Assembly (NCBI GenBank): GCA_018303445.1
Contig: JAGVYE010000005.1
Location: 1-43,126, forward strand
DNA length: 43,126 bases
Direction: 5' to 3'
Origin: Candidatus Woesearchaeota archaeon
GTDB lineage: Archaea; Nanobdellota; Nanobdellia; Woesearchaeales; GW2011-AR9
Position numbers and translations under genes: made by a program. The notes under the pieces are model-generated. The model saw only the letters and a list, made by a program, of their open reading frames with translations. It did no database searches and was not told where the DNA came from. Positions 1 to 9,471 of the stretch are shown one piece after another (the first letter of the stretch is position 1; each line of letters begins with the position of its first letter).

Positions 1-710
1 TGAATACTTTTTTCAATTTTTTGCAACGCCGAAGCTAAAGATACTGAGTCTTTAATCGTTCTTGCCCCGGTGGCATCAGCTTGAAATTCCCGCGCTCGGG
101 AAATAGCTAACTGAATAATCATTGCCATAATCGGGGCAATAATCGCTAATACTAATAATTCAATAATATTTCCCCGGTCATTATCCCTTCCTCCACCAAA
201 GCCGCCAAAGAGTGCCGCCCAACGGGCCATCATCGCAATATATGAAATAACCCCGGCAATAGTCGCGGCAATGGATGAAATAAGAATATCTCTATTTTTA
301 ACATGTGCCATTTCATGAGCAAGAACTCCTCGTAATTCTCCGGCATCTAACAATTGCAAAATTCCTGTTGTAACGGCTACTACCGCCTTTTTTGGATTTC
401 TTCCCGTGGCGAAGGCATTTGCTTGTGGTGAATCAACAAGGTACACTCGCGGCATGGGCAACTGTGCTGCTTGGCGAATACTATCGATCGTTGAGTATAA
501 ATCAGCAAACTGAGTTTTGTCCGCTTCTCGTGCTCTATAAATCCAGAGAACGATTTTATGCGACCACCAATAGGAAATAAAATTTATCCCTCCGGCCAGA
601 ATTAAGGCTATCGTAAGCCCGCTTCTTCCACCGATAAGGTTTCCTAACAACAGAAGCAAACCCGTAAGTCCCCCTAATAAAACAACAGTCTTAAGCTGGT
701 TTTTGATCAT
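1..710 (-). CDS. htpX: HtpX-like M48 zinc metalloprotease (C-terminus truncated at window edge)
   Basis: Reverse-strand reading from ATG at 710: MIKNQLKTVVLLGG...RVYLVDSPQANAFATGRNPKKAVVAVTTGILQLLDAGELRGVLAHEMAHVKNRDI; HExxH motif and NAFATGR typical of HtpX. Confidence 0.88.
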   Translation of the reverse strand, partial: MIKNQLKTVVLLGGLTGLLLLLGNLIGGRSGLTIALILAGGINFISYWWSHKIVLWIYRAREADKTQFADLYSTIDSIRQAAQLPMPRVYLVDSPQANAFATGRNPKKAVVAVTTGILQLLDAGELRGVLAHEMAHVKNRDILISSIAATIAGVISYIAMMARWAALFGGFGGGRDNDRGNIIELLVLAIIAPIMAMIIQLAISRAREFQADATGARTIKDSVSLASALQKIEKSI

Positions 711-828
711 TCCATTTAGAGCTATTATCTTTCCATTTAAATAAATTATGTAATATTCAGTTAAAAAATGCAGAAAAATAAAGAGAGTTGAAAGAACTTT
801 AATAAACTTTTCAAAGGCTAAATTCGTT

Positions 829-1875
829 ATGGCTTTTCCCTTTGGTCCTACTTTTCATACTAACGATCTTGAAGATTTATTAGATTGGGATCCTCATCAT
901 ATAACACAGATCGGAAACAGCGCTCTCTTTCAGAAAGTAGAAGAACTTACACGCTTTGCCCATCCTGATCAAGACCATGAATTTGACGCTTCTTGGCATT
1001 CATTTTACTTTCCTGCTCTCCACGAAGGAAGGCGAGTCACTTTCCCCGTTCATCTAAACTTTTATAAAACAGGAAACGTGTATTCTTTAGTCATCGATAC
1101 TGGTAAATTACTCTTTTTTGAAGTTGCCAATGGCCAGGAGAAAACAGAAAAAGGGCTGTTCACTCTTATCGAAGAAATCTCTCGTTTTCTTCCTCATCTT
1201 CGCCAGCATGGAAGGAACGTTCTGAATGTTCCCTATGAAATCAGACGAGGGAAAACAACTAGTGCTCTCCTTTTTGAAAAACCTCTTTCTGACGAGGAAC
1301 GTGCTCAGATCGAGCGTAGGTATGAAGACTATAGTAAGAAAGATCAAATAGCTAACGGCATTTCCCTTGAAGAGTACTTAGAGACGGCAGCTCTGATCTA
1401 CAAAGTTCTCTTTGGAAAAGAAGCTGAATCTCTTTCTCCTAGAGAGATGTACAGACGATGGTCTTACGATCATGGCGGTCATATGCTTACCATAAAAAAT
1501 CCTCGGAGCAGAAAACAGTTTGCCAACTGGTATCAAAGCAAAGAATGGGCGGGTTCACATCCTTTTTCTTTATGGGGCAAAAGAATGGCCGTTTTGTATC
1601 CCCCCAGGGAAGGACAACCTTATTTCACTTTTTCTTTAAGAACCGTTCCTGATCCTCAGCATTATAAAAAAGTCCTCTTCTCATTCATGGAACATCAAGT
1701 TCCTTTTAGGGTACAGGATCTTTCTGAGAGGTTAGATTTTCTCACTGGACAAGCTACCGTTGATGTTAATAGAGGTGAAGCTCCTCTTTTTTTCTATCTC
1801 CCTGGGAGAGAAGATAAGCAGCAATACTTTTCTCGCATTCGTTGGGAACCATTGCCTATTCCAAATTGGAAATAG
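829..1875 (+). CDS. hypothetical protein (348 aa)
   Basis: Long ORF, no recognised motif. Confidence 0.7.
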   Translation: MAFPFGPTFHTNDLEDLLDWDPHHITQIGNSALFQKVEELTRFAHPDQDHEFDASWHSFYFPALHEGRRVTFPVHLNFYKTGNVYSLVIDTGKLLFFEVANGQEKTEKGLFTLIEEISRFLPHLRQHGRNVLNVPYEIRRGKTTSALLFEKPLSDEERAQIERRYEDYSKKDQIANGISLEEYLETAALIYKVLFGKEAESLSPREMYRRWSYDHGGHMLTIKNPRSRKQFANWYQSKEWAGSHPFSLWGKRMAVLYPPREGQPYFTFSLRTVPDPQHYKKVLFSFMEHQVPFRVQDLSERLDFLTGQATVDVNRGEAPLFFYLPGREDKQQYFSRIRWEPLPIPNWK

Positions 1876-1979
1876 AAGACAAATCGTGCGTATTAAGTCT
1901 GTAGGTGGGCTGTGCCTATTTACAGGCTGAATACAGATTACCAAAACCTTAATATAAGAGAAACCATTTCTAAGTTACT

Positions 1980-2234
1980 ATGATCAAAAATAAAAATAAA
2001 CCGCAAGATAAAAAAGAACAATCGCCTGAAGAAAAAATTGGCTTCCATAAAGGCTCCCTCGCAACTCTAACTAAAGAAAGGGAAGAATTACTTCGTATTC
2101 TCCAAATTGTGGAACAGCTTATGCAAATGCATATTAAAGAACTTAAAGATTTAGGGGTAGACTTAGTTGCCCAGGCTAAGGAAGTGGCAAAGAATCTTAA
2201 AGGCAAGAAACCAATTGAAGATGTCTTAAATTAA
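1980..2234 (+). CDS. small hypothetical charged/helical protein
   Basis: 84-aa ORF, Lys/Glu-rich helix; antisense ORF less plausible. Confidence 0.55.
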   Translation: MIKNKNKPQDKKEQSPEEKIGFHKGSLATLTKEREELLRILQIVEQLMQMHIKELKDLGVDLVAQAKEVAKNLKGKKPIEDVLN

Positions 2235-2246
2235 AACTCCTTATCT

Positions 2247-2918
2247 CTATTTTCTTTTTATCTCTCTCACTAAAGTTGCCAAAAGGAAAACAATCAACAC
2301 CAATGCAACCACTATCCCTCCAACAAGCCAAGCCAAAGGCATCCAAGAATACTTTTTTTCTCCTCGTTGGTTTGCTTCCCCTACCGCACTAGTTACATAA
2401 CCAGGAAAATTAAGATCTCGGATAATAACTGTTTTTTCCTCGACTATATTTTCTCTATTTCTCACCATAGGTTCAACTAGTGCTTCTTCCTCTTCTATCA
2501 TGTTTGGTTTACGGCCTAAACTAGTTACATCACTAATGTCTTCTTCCAATTCTTCCGCCCTCTCTTCTAACAGTTCTGCTCTTCGAAAGAGATCCCGCTT
2601 CTGTGTATCATCTTCTAAATCTTCAAGAAGTTCTTCAATATCATCCTGCAGATCTTGTAATCGTGTCTCTAGTCTCTCCAGCTTATCTTCATACTTTTCA
2701 CTATCCCTTGTATCTTTATCCAGGCGAGCTTTAAAATATTCCCTTTTGTATTTTCTAAAATCATCTTCATAGTCTGAAAATTCTTCTTTAAGTTGATTGT
2801 AGCGGGTTTCTTCTGGTGAAAGAGACGCGTTTTCATGCGACGTTGCCAATACGTTCATACTTAGAATACTAAATAAAAATAACACCAATATTCCTAAAAC
2901 CATCGTTCTTCGAGCCAT
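2247..2918 (-). CDS. secreted/membrane coiled-coil protein
   Basis: N-terminal signal-like hydrophobic segment, long D/E/K/R coiled coil, C-terminal TM helix. Confidence 0.7.
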   Translation of the reverse strand: MARRTMVLGILVLFLFSILSMNVLATSHENASLSPEETRYNQLKEEFSDYEDDFRKYKREYFKARLDKDTRDSEKYEDKLERLETRLQDLQDDIEELLEDLEDDTQKRDLFRRAELLEERAEELEEDISDVTSLGRKPNMIEEEEALVEPMVRNRENIVEEKTVIIRDLNFPGYVTSAVGEANQRGEKKYSWMPLAWLVGGIVVALVLIVFLLATLVREIKRK

Positions 2919-2985
2919 CTTCTTCTTTCTCGTCGCCTTCTTTATAAATTTTTCTCAGAAAACTACTTTAAAGTAAGAACTTTCA

Positions 2986-3459
2986 TCAGAGAATGACTTC
3001 GCCGCGGTGTATTTTAGGTAAAAAGTTAATAATTTTCCCCTCTTTGTACTTTGCACACCCTAAAACGTTCTTTTGATATTGTAAAAGCATAAACTTACTC
3101 TCAGTTCCCAAATCTTTCTCAAGATCATTTCCCTGGAAATAAGATTTAACTTCTTCTTTTGTAAGGTCAATAATATTCCTTATTTTCTTCTTTTTCTTCC
3201 TCGCTTCCGTTACTAATAGTAAAGACCCTTCCTTGCTGAGGCGAAGCTGCTCCTTTTTAACTTCCGCAACATATAACCCTATTCTATCAATATGTACTTT
3301 TTGCAGTTCAATTTTTGCCAAATCTTTATTGATGATAAATAATCGATCGTTTTCATTTAATAAATAAACATAATCCTCTTCCCAGAAATAGCCAAATTGG
3401 CAAATTAACGCTTCTTTGATCTTTTTTATCTCTTTTTTATTTAAGATTTTGTTCTGCAT
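2986..3459 (-). CDS. NIP7/PUA-domain-like RNA-binding protein
   Basis: 157 aa; C-terminal VLGCAKYKEGKIINFLPKIHRGEVI pattern resembles a PUA/NIP7-like domain. Confidence 0.5.
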   Translation of the reverse strand: MQNKILNKKEIKKIKEALICQFGYFWEEDYVYLLNENDRLFIINKDLAKIELQKVHIDRIGLYVAEVKKEQLRLSKEGSLLLVTEARKKKKKIRNIIDLTKEEVKSYFQGNDLEKDLGTESKFMLLQYQKNVLGCAKYKEGKIINFLPKIHRGEVIL

Positions 3460-3479
3460 TTTATATGGAAGGCGATTAA

Positions 3480-5267
3480 TTATCCCACACCCCAGATTGG
3501 ATTTTCCCTTCGTTTAATCTCTACAATTTCTTTTAAGACATCTACTTCCATTTTCGACAAATATTTTTTCAATTCTTTCAGTTTCTTAAAATCATCTTCT
3601 GGAATGTCGGTATATAAGAAATCTCCTTCATTAATCTGTCGCCCTACTGTTATTTTATCTAGAGCCATGGCTAATTGTTTTCCTTGCTCAGCCATCGTTA
3701 CTGATTCCTGTCCTTCTTTCATGCTCTTTACGATTGTAAGATGGCGTCCTTCACCATTCATCACCGGATCGCCGCTTTTAATCTTTCCAATTTCTATTTC
3801 CACACCAACAATCGCGGGATTGTTTTGCCTGAACACATAGCCTTTAAGAATCAAAAACTTACAGGGGCGCACTAATGTATTCAACTCTTTCAGTTCAATA
3901 CTTCTCTTGAAAGTCTCTACATACTTCTCATATTCAACAATAATCTGGTAGATAACATCATGAATGATAACTTTAAAATTCTTCGTTTTAATATAGTCTT
4001 CCAATTCTGGAGGAATTTTTACATTAAAGCCTAGAAGAACCCCATACCTTTCATCCTGCGATTGTATTGTTTCCAGTTGAGAAAGATCCTTTTTGCTAAT
4101 TTTTCCTAAAGATGCTGACGAGAAAGGTATTTTCTTTTCTGTAAGCAGAGTACGTAATGCTTCTAATCCACCTAAAGTGTCAGCTTTAATAATAACTCCT
4201 GTTTCTTTATTATCTTCCACAACAATGTTTTCTATTTCTTCATTAATTTCTTTCTTGATTTTCTTAATTTCTTCTTCCTTACCAGAACAACTACGCAGCG
4301 GCATCCCTGCTAAAACTTTTTCTAATCCAGGAGCAGCAATTTTTACTCCCGTTGCCGCGGTAACTTCTCTGACATTTTTAAAGGCACTCTTTTTCTCTCT
4401 CATTTCTTCTAATTCTGTTGGTTCAAGCAGCGCTCTTACTTTGGCAATGATCGGTTCACCAATATTACCAATAACTAAAGTATCATTTACTTTTAGTGTT
4501 CCATTATAGATAATGGCGTCAATGGTTGTTCCTAGACCTTTCTCTTCCTTCACTTCTAAAATTGTTCCCTTTGCTGGTCCTGCCTCTTCAATGGTAAGCT
4601 TTTGTTCAAGATACTTTTGTGCTAATCCTGTAAGGACCATTAACAGCTCCGGAATTCCTTGACCTGTCATGGCTGAGACGGGAACAATTGCCAGTTGTTT
4701 AGTATAATCCTGCACCCTGTCGAACCTTTCTGATTGTAAATCCTGTTCCTGAAATTGTCCTACTAATCCATACATCTTCTTCTCAAACTCGCCCTGGGTA
4801 TTGTAATCTAAAGAATTAATATTCTCCAGCAGAAGCTTGCTCTGATCATAATGCCACCCTGAGAGCAGATCAATCTTATTTGCGGCCACGACAAAAGGAA
4901 CTTTCCGCGCTTTCAGAATTTCTATTGATTCCATCGTTTGTGGTTTAAATCCTTCATTAATATCCACAACAAGGATGGCAATATCCGCTAAACTTCCTCC
5001 CCGTTTTCGCAAAGAAGTAAAAGCCGCGTGTCCTGGTGTGTCAATGGTTAACAATCCAGGGACTAGGAGCTTTCCCTTCATCGCCGTCATTAACTTACCA
5101 CATATTTTCTGAATCGTCTCAATGGGGATAATAGAAACCCCGATAGCTTGGGTAATCCCTCCCGCTTCTCCTTTAGCAACCACCGTTTGCCTAATTTTAT
5201 CTAATAAAGACGTTTTTCCATGATCAACGTGTCCTAGAGTTGCAACTAAAATCTTGCGAATCGTCAT
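3480..5267 (-). CDS. infB: translation initiation factor aIF5B (IF-2 homologue)
   Basis: GHVDHGKTSLLDKIR, DTPGHAAF, NKIDL; 595 aa, no intein insertion seen. Confidence 0.95.
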   Translation of the reverse strand: MTIRKILVATLGHVDHGKTSLLDKIRQTVVAKGEAGGITQAIGVSIIPIETIQKICGKLMTAMKGKLLVPGLLTIDTPGHAAFTSLRKRGGSLADIAILVVDINEGFKPQTMESIEILKARKVPFVVAANKIDLLSGWHYDQSKLLLENINSLDYNTQGEFEKKMYGLVGQFQEQDLQSERFDRVQDYTKQLAIVPVSAMTGQGIPELLMVLTGLAQKYLEQKLTIEEAGPAKGTILEVKEEKGLGTTIDAIIYNGTLKVNDTLVIGNIGEPIIAKVRALLEPTELEEMREKKSAFKNVREVTAATGVKIAAPGLEKVLAGMPLRSCSGKEEEIKKIKKEINEEIENIVVEDNKETGVIIKADTLGGLEALRTLLTEKKIPFSSASLGKISKKDLSQLETIQSQDERYGVLLGFNVKIPPELEDYIKTKNFKVIIHDVIYQIIVEYEKYVETFKRSIELKELNTLVRPCKFLILKGYVFRQNNPAIVGVEIEIGKIKSGDPVMNGEGRHLTIVKSMKEGQESVTMAEQGKQLAMALDKITVGRQINEGDFLYTDIPEDDFKKLKELKKYLSKMEVDVLKEIVEIKRRENPIWGVG

Positions 5268-5354
5268 TTGAGAACTGCAGGGAAGTTTGTTTTTTAAACT
5301 TATGCCAGAATCTCCATAAGTTTTTTAATCCATAACTTCTTTCATTTGTTTCTC

Positions 5355-6473
5355 ATGGAAATCATTACTGAACACTTTTCCAAAATTAATGTCACTCTTC
5401 CAGAAAAAGACGTTCATCGCAAGATGGAAGTATTCTATAATCCTCTCATGAAATCGCAACGAAATATCACCCTGCTTCTCCTAAATTCAATTGAAAAGAA
5501 ACACCTGAACATCGCCGATCCTCTCGCCGGTTCCGGCGTAAGATCGTTACGCTTCCTCAGAGAATTAAAAAAAGAAAAAGTTCAAAACCTCTTTGTCAAT
5601 GATATTAAAGACAATTTCTCTGCCGTTTTTGAAAATAACCTTAAGTCAAACTCTCTAAAAAAAACAGAAGCTCTTCATATTTCTCAGGAAGAGGCTAATC
5701 TTTTTCTCTTAAATCAAATTAACCCTAATAAAGACATTCCAAACTTCTGTGGCTATTTTGACTACATTGACATCGATCCTTTTGGCAGTCCTAATCCTTT
5801 TATCAATGCTGCCATCGCCAGAATCAATCGCGGTGGTATCATGGCCATAACAGCCACTGACACTGCTGCTTTGACAGGAACATATCCAAAAGTGACGCAA
5901 CGGAAATACTGGGCTACTCCTTTAAAAAATTATATGATGCACGAAATCGGCCTGCGCATCTTAATTCGCAAAATTCAACTTATGGGTGTCCAATTTGATA
6001 AAGCCCTCATTCCCATTCTTTCATATCATAAAGACCATTATTTCAGAATTTTTTTCCAATCTATAAAAGGAAAAAAGAAGAGCGATGAAATTATCTCACA
6101 ACATCAGTTCTTATTATGGAACCCGATAACCTTAGAATGTAAAACGTCATCACAGAATTCTGAATCCGGTTTCAAAGTGGCTGGCCCGTTATGGATAGGA
6201 AAGTTATTTGACCATAAATTACTTGCAATCATGGTAAAACAGAATCCCTTTCCAGAAGAAAAATTTTTTCTTACTCTTCTCCATGAAGAGGCAAAACACG
6301 ACACCGTAGGTTTCTATGATTTGCATGAAATCTCCAGACTTTGTAAGTGTGATTCCCCTAAAATAGACTTCGTAGCAAAGAAACTTCAAGGCTCTCGAAC
6401 GCATTTCTCTCTCACAGGGATTAAAACAACAAAAAAGATCATGGATATAAAAAAAATCTTTATTTGTTTCTGA
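5355..6473 (+). CDS. trm1: tRNA (guanine26-N2)-dimethyltransferase Trm1
   Basis: DPLAGSGVRSLRFLRE, DIDPFGSPNPFINAA, TATDTAALTG motifs; start may be 5346 or 5355. Confidence 0.9.
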   Translation: MEIITEHFSKINVTLPEKDVHRKMEVFYNPLMKSQRNITLLLLNSIEKKHLNIADPLAGSGVRSLRFLRELKKEKVQNLFVNDIKDNFSAVFENNLKSNSLKKTEALHISQEEANLFLLNQINPNKDIPNFCGYFDYIDIDPFGSPNPFINAAIARINRGGIMAITATDTAALTGTYPKVTQRKYWATPLKNYMMHEIGLRILIRKIQLMGVQFDKALIPILSYHKDHYFRIFFQSIKGKKKSDEIISQHQFLLWNPITLECKTSSQNSESGFKVAGPLWIGKLFDHKLLAIMVKQNPFPEEKFFLTLLHEEAKHDTVGFYDLHEISRLCKCDSPKIDFVAKKLQGSRTHFSLTGIKTTKKIMDIKKIFICF

Positions 6474-6503
6474 TACCTCGCTGCTTGGGGGCGGTTGGGA
6501 TTT

Positions 6504-6977
6504 TTATTTCTTAACTCTTTCATAATTTGCTACTAATTCCGCTCTGGCGAGAATATGTCTTTCCATCGCTCTTTCCACTTCCAACTTTGTCACTCCTTCT
6601 TTCAGATTCAGCATCAGGTCTAAAGCATAGAGTTTAAAGTAATAGCGGTGCTCAGCATCTGGCGGACAAGGCCCTTTATACTTCAAATTTCCACTTGTTC
6701 CTTTTCCCTGAACTCCTCGCGGTTCTTGTCCTTCTTTAATTTCTCTCGTTTCGGGGGGAATATTAAATACAATCCAATGATCCCATATTTTTCCCGCAGG
6801 TTTTATGGCGTCGGGGTCATCCATAATCAAAACTAAACTTTTCGCACTTTTGGGAACGTCTAAAATAACCAAAGGCGGATTTAAATTTACTCCATCGCAC
6901 GTATATTTAGGATCCATTTTTTCATTATTTTCAAAAGCCAAACTTGTTAGCTTCATAGAGATCGCCTCCGCGGTCAT
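6504..6977 (-). CDS. YbhB/YbcL (PEBP, Raf-kinase-inhibitor-like) family protein
   Basis: FENNEKMDPKYTCDGVNLNPPL, DDPDAIKPAGKIWDHWIVFNIPP; upstream lipoprotein-signal frame discussed in findings. Confidence 0.88.
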   Translation of the reverse strand: MTAEAISMKLTSLAFENNEKMDPKYTCDGVNLNPPLVILDVPKSAKSLVLIMDDPDAIKPAGKIWDHWIVFNIPPETREIKEGQEPRGVQGKGTSGNLKYKGPCPPDAEHRYYFKLYALDLMLNLKEGVTKLEVERAMERHILARAELVANYERVKK

Positions 6978-7084
6978 CTTTTCTTCTGTAACAGGTGTAG
7001 TACAACTTACTGCAAGAACAACAAGCCACAGAATCGCCTCTTCTTTTTTTCATCTGATCTCTTAAATTTTCTTTTCTTTAAAAA

Positions 7085-7178
7085 TATAGCGAGCGTACAT
7101 AATAATCGTAATAAAAAGACGCGAGTTATATATGAAAGAACGAGTATAAATTTACGATGATTTCGTTCTTTCAGTATA
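7085..7178. repeat. 94-bp dispersed element, copy 1
   Basis: 92/94 identical by eye to 14681-14774; internal inverted repeats GAAAGAACGA/TCGTTCTTTC and ATCGTAA/TTACGAT. Confidence 0.92.
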
Positions 7179-7222
7179 TTAAGCCAACACTTTTATAAAA
7201 GCTGCTTTTATTTTTGGTATGA

Positions 7223-8077
7223 ATGAAAGAACTCTTTCGCGGCTACCAACAAGTAGAGGAAGGGAGACTTTATGTCCGTCCCGCTGAATTAGAAGGAGTA
7301 AGCATAAGAGAAGTTCTTATTTCTCAGACTTTCATCAAGCCAACGGAAGACGCGGTCATAGCTTATTTATCTGACAAAGCGACAGAAATTCTCCCCCAGC
7401 GGTCATTAGCTCCATCCGCATCCTCAAAGGAGGTGCTTGTTCTTAATTTGGATGGTTTAATTCGACAATTGTCTCTTCCTACGCTTAAGGGTCTTCAAAA
7501 GAAAGAAAAAGAATATACTGATTTTGTAAGGGAGAACACTCCAGCAAGTTCCCTTCCGGAAGGGGAACAGCCTTCTCGCTATGTCCATGTTGGTTACGGT
7601 ATTATCACTGAGGAAGTAATCGCGTTGAATAAACCAAAACGAGCCATTGATTTAGATTTTTATGAGAAAGCTTTCGAGCAACTCTCAGGGAATCTGGGCT
7701 GGAGGGTACTAATGCAGTGGAAGATAGAGCCACAGATTGAGAGTACCTCTGTAACGTCACATTTATTTCGTATCTTGAAGCGTGCCCCAACTCCCCAGTT
7801 CAAATTACCTCCTCGCAAAAAAACTCATCTTCTCGTACATAATAAAACACCAGAGGAAATTTCCGCTCTCCTAAACGTAGTATACAATGGAATCTCTTTT
7901 GCTTTATCTCACAACATCCCCTTGCGTGACACGACTCATTATCGCCTCGAACAAGCGACGATCCAAGCCGTCAGGTCTTTACTTCAGAAGGACTCTCAAG
8001 AACAAGACCTTGCTCACTTCGCAGAAGCTTTTAATTCTGGCAGAACATCTGGTAATGGAGATAATACCCCCAATTAA
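7223..8077 (+). CDS. hypothetical protein (284 aa)
   Basis: Long ORF; no family recognised. Confidence 0.65.
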   Translation: MKELFRGYQQVEEGRLYVRPAELEGVSIREVLISQTFIKPTEDAVIAYLSDKATEILPQRSLAPSASSKEVLVLNLDGLIRQLSLPTLKGLQKKEKEYTDFVRENTPASSLPEGEQPSRYVHVGYGIITEEVIALNKPKRAIDLDFYEKAFEQLSGNLGWRVLMQWKIEPQIESTSVTSHLFRILKRAPTPQFKLPPRKKTHLLVHNKTPEEISALLNVVYNGISFALSHNIPLRDTTHYRLEQATIQAVRSLLQKDSQEQDLAHFAEAFNSGRTSGNGDNTPN

Positions 8078-8081
8078 CTTT

Positions 8082-8360
8082 TCATCCCAATGCTAAATCC
8101 ATTTTTGCAACTTCTGCCGACTGCACTTCCTTGATTTCCTGCATTCTCGCCGCAATCTTGTCAAAATCCTGATCCCCAACATTATACATCGCCAGAACAA
8201 GAACTGCTTTCAACCCAAAAGCAATCGGTTCTTCTTTCACTTGCGTTTCTCCTAACGCTCCTTCTTCTTTAACAATCTCCTGCGCTTTTCTCTTAATATA
8301 CTCCAAATTACTATGCGGAGATTCTGGCATAATTTTAAAAGTAATAACTGCTCTAGCCAT
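8082..8360 (-). CDS. ef1b: translation elongation factor aEF-1 beta
   Basis: 92 aa, FGLKAVLVLAMYNVGDQDFDKIAARMQEIKEVQSAEV, archaeal EF-1beta pattern. Confidence 0.9.
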   Translation of the reverse strand: MARAVITFKIMPESPHSNLEYIKRKAQEIVKEEGALGETQVKEEPIAFGLKAVLVLAMYNVGDQDFDKIAARMQEIKEVQSAEVAKMDLALG

Positions 8361-8371
8361 TGTTGTTGCCC

Positions 8372-8542
8372 TCAGTTTGGCCCTGTAAAATTACATTGTG
8401 GACAGGCATATTTGATGGCATTTACCCGAGCATAAGAACTGCGGACGATTTCATGCTTTCCGCATTGCGGGCAAGAAAAAACCGCTGCTCCTTTATCATT
8501 CTCAATCCTTTTCTTCGTCGAGATACACATTTTTGGTTCCAT
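8372..8542 (-). CDS. archaeal Zn-ribbon RNA-binding protein (COG2888-like)
   Basis: 56 aa read on the minus strand: MEPKMCISTKKRIENDKGAAVFSCPQCGKHEIVRSSYARVNAIKYACPQCNFTGPN; directly upstream of aEF-1beta. Confidence 0.85.
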   Translation of the reverse strand: MEPKMCISTKKRIENDKGAAVFSCPQCGKHEIVRSSYARVNAIKYACPQCNFTGPN

Positions 8543-8634
8543 GTATGAAGCAGAACGGCACTTTATTTATAAAAGTTCTGAGTTTTTCGAATCAAAACTT
8601 TTAAATCTAAAGATAAAAGAAAGCTCTTTTTATT

Positions 8635-9471
8635 ATGAAAACCATTTATTTTCAAAACAATCCAGAACTGCAGCAGAAAATTAAACGTATCCAGAAAGGT
8701 GGCGTACGTTCTCTTCACTTTGTTTCTGATTTCGATAAAACCCTAACCCCGGCCTTTGTTCAGGGAAAAAGCCTTCCGTCTTCCTATGCTTTAATTCGCG
8801 AAGGAAAATATTTAACACCAGAATACGTTTCTCGTGCTTATGCGGAATATGATAAATATCATCCTTACGAGGTTGATCATTATCTCTCCCTCAAAGAAAA
8901 AAGCGCGAAAATGGTTGAATGGTGGGAACATCATTGGCAACTGATGGTTGAATGTGGGATAAATAAAAAGGTCTTTGAAGATATCATCCAGAAAGGCAAA
9001 ATTCAATTGCGTGAAGGAAGTGTCGAACTCTTCTCTTTATTACATGAACATACTATCCCTTTCCTTATTTTTTCCTCTGGGTTAGGAAATCTCATTGAAC
9101 TTTTTCTCAAAAAAAACAAATTTCTCACTCCAAATGTTCATCTTCTCGCGAATTTCTTCACTTTTGACGAGAACGGAATTGCCACGGGATTTAAACGCCC
9201 CCTTATCCACGTTTTTAACAAGAATGAATATGAACTACGTGATACTCCTTATTATCGAGAAGTCAAACAACGTCGCAATGTTATTTTGTTAGGTGATAGC
9301 CTAGGAGATTTAGGGATGATAGAAGGATTACAACATGACACCATTATTCGTATAGGTTTCCTTAATGAAGATAAAGCGTTGCTGGATCATTATTTACAAG
9401 TATTTGATGTTGTCATCACCGAAGATGGTCCAGTAGAAGAAGTAAATAGAATTATAAAAGCGGTCCTTTAG
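8635..9471 (+). CDS. HAD-superfamily pyrimidine 5'-nucleotidase (UMPH-1/cytosolic 5'-nucleotidase III-like)
   Basis: VSDFDKTLTPAF, IFSSGLGNLIE, LLGDSLGDLGMIEG motifs. Confidence 0.75.
   Translation: MKTIYFQNNPELQQKIKRIQKGGVRSLHFVSDFDKTLTPAFVQGKSLPSSYALIREGKYLTPEYVSRAYAEYDKYHPYEVDHYLSLKEKSAKMVEWWEHHWQLMVECGINKKVFEDIIQKGKIQLREGSVELFSLLHEHTIPFLIFSSGLGNLIELFLKKNKFLTPNVHLLANFFTFDENGIATGFKRPLIHVFNKNEYELRDTPYYREVKQRRNVILLGDSLGDLGMIEGLQHDTIIRIGFLNEDKALLDHYLQVFDVVITEDGPVEEVNRIIKAVL

Noticed and set aside
2500-2772. 90-aa Ser-rich + strand ORF
   Set aside because: Antisense shadow of the coiled-coil gene 2247-2918.
4093-4509. 138-aa + strand ORF
   Set aside because: Antisense to infB, which has unambiguous GTPase motifs.
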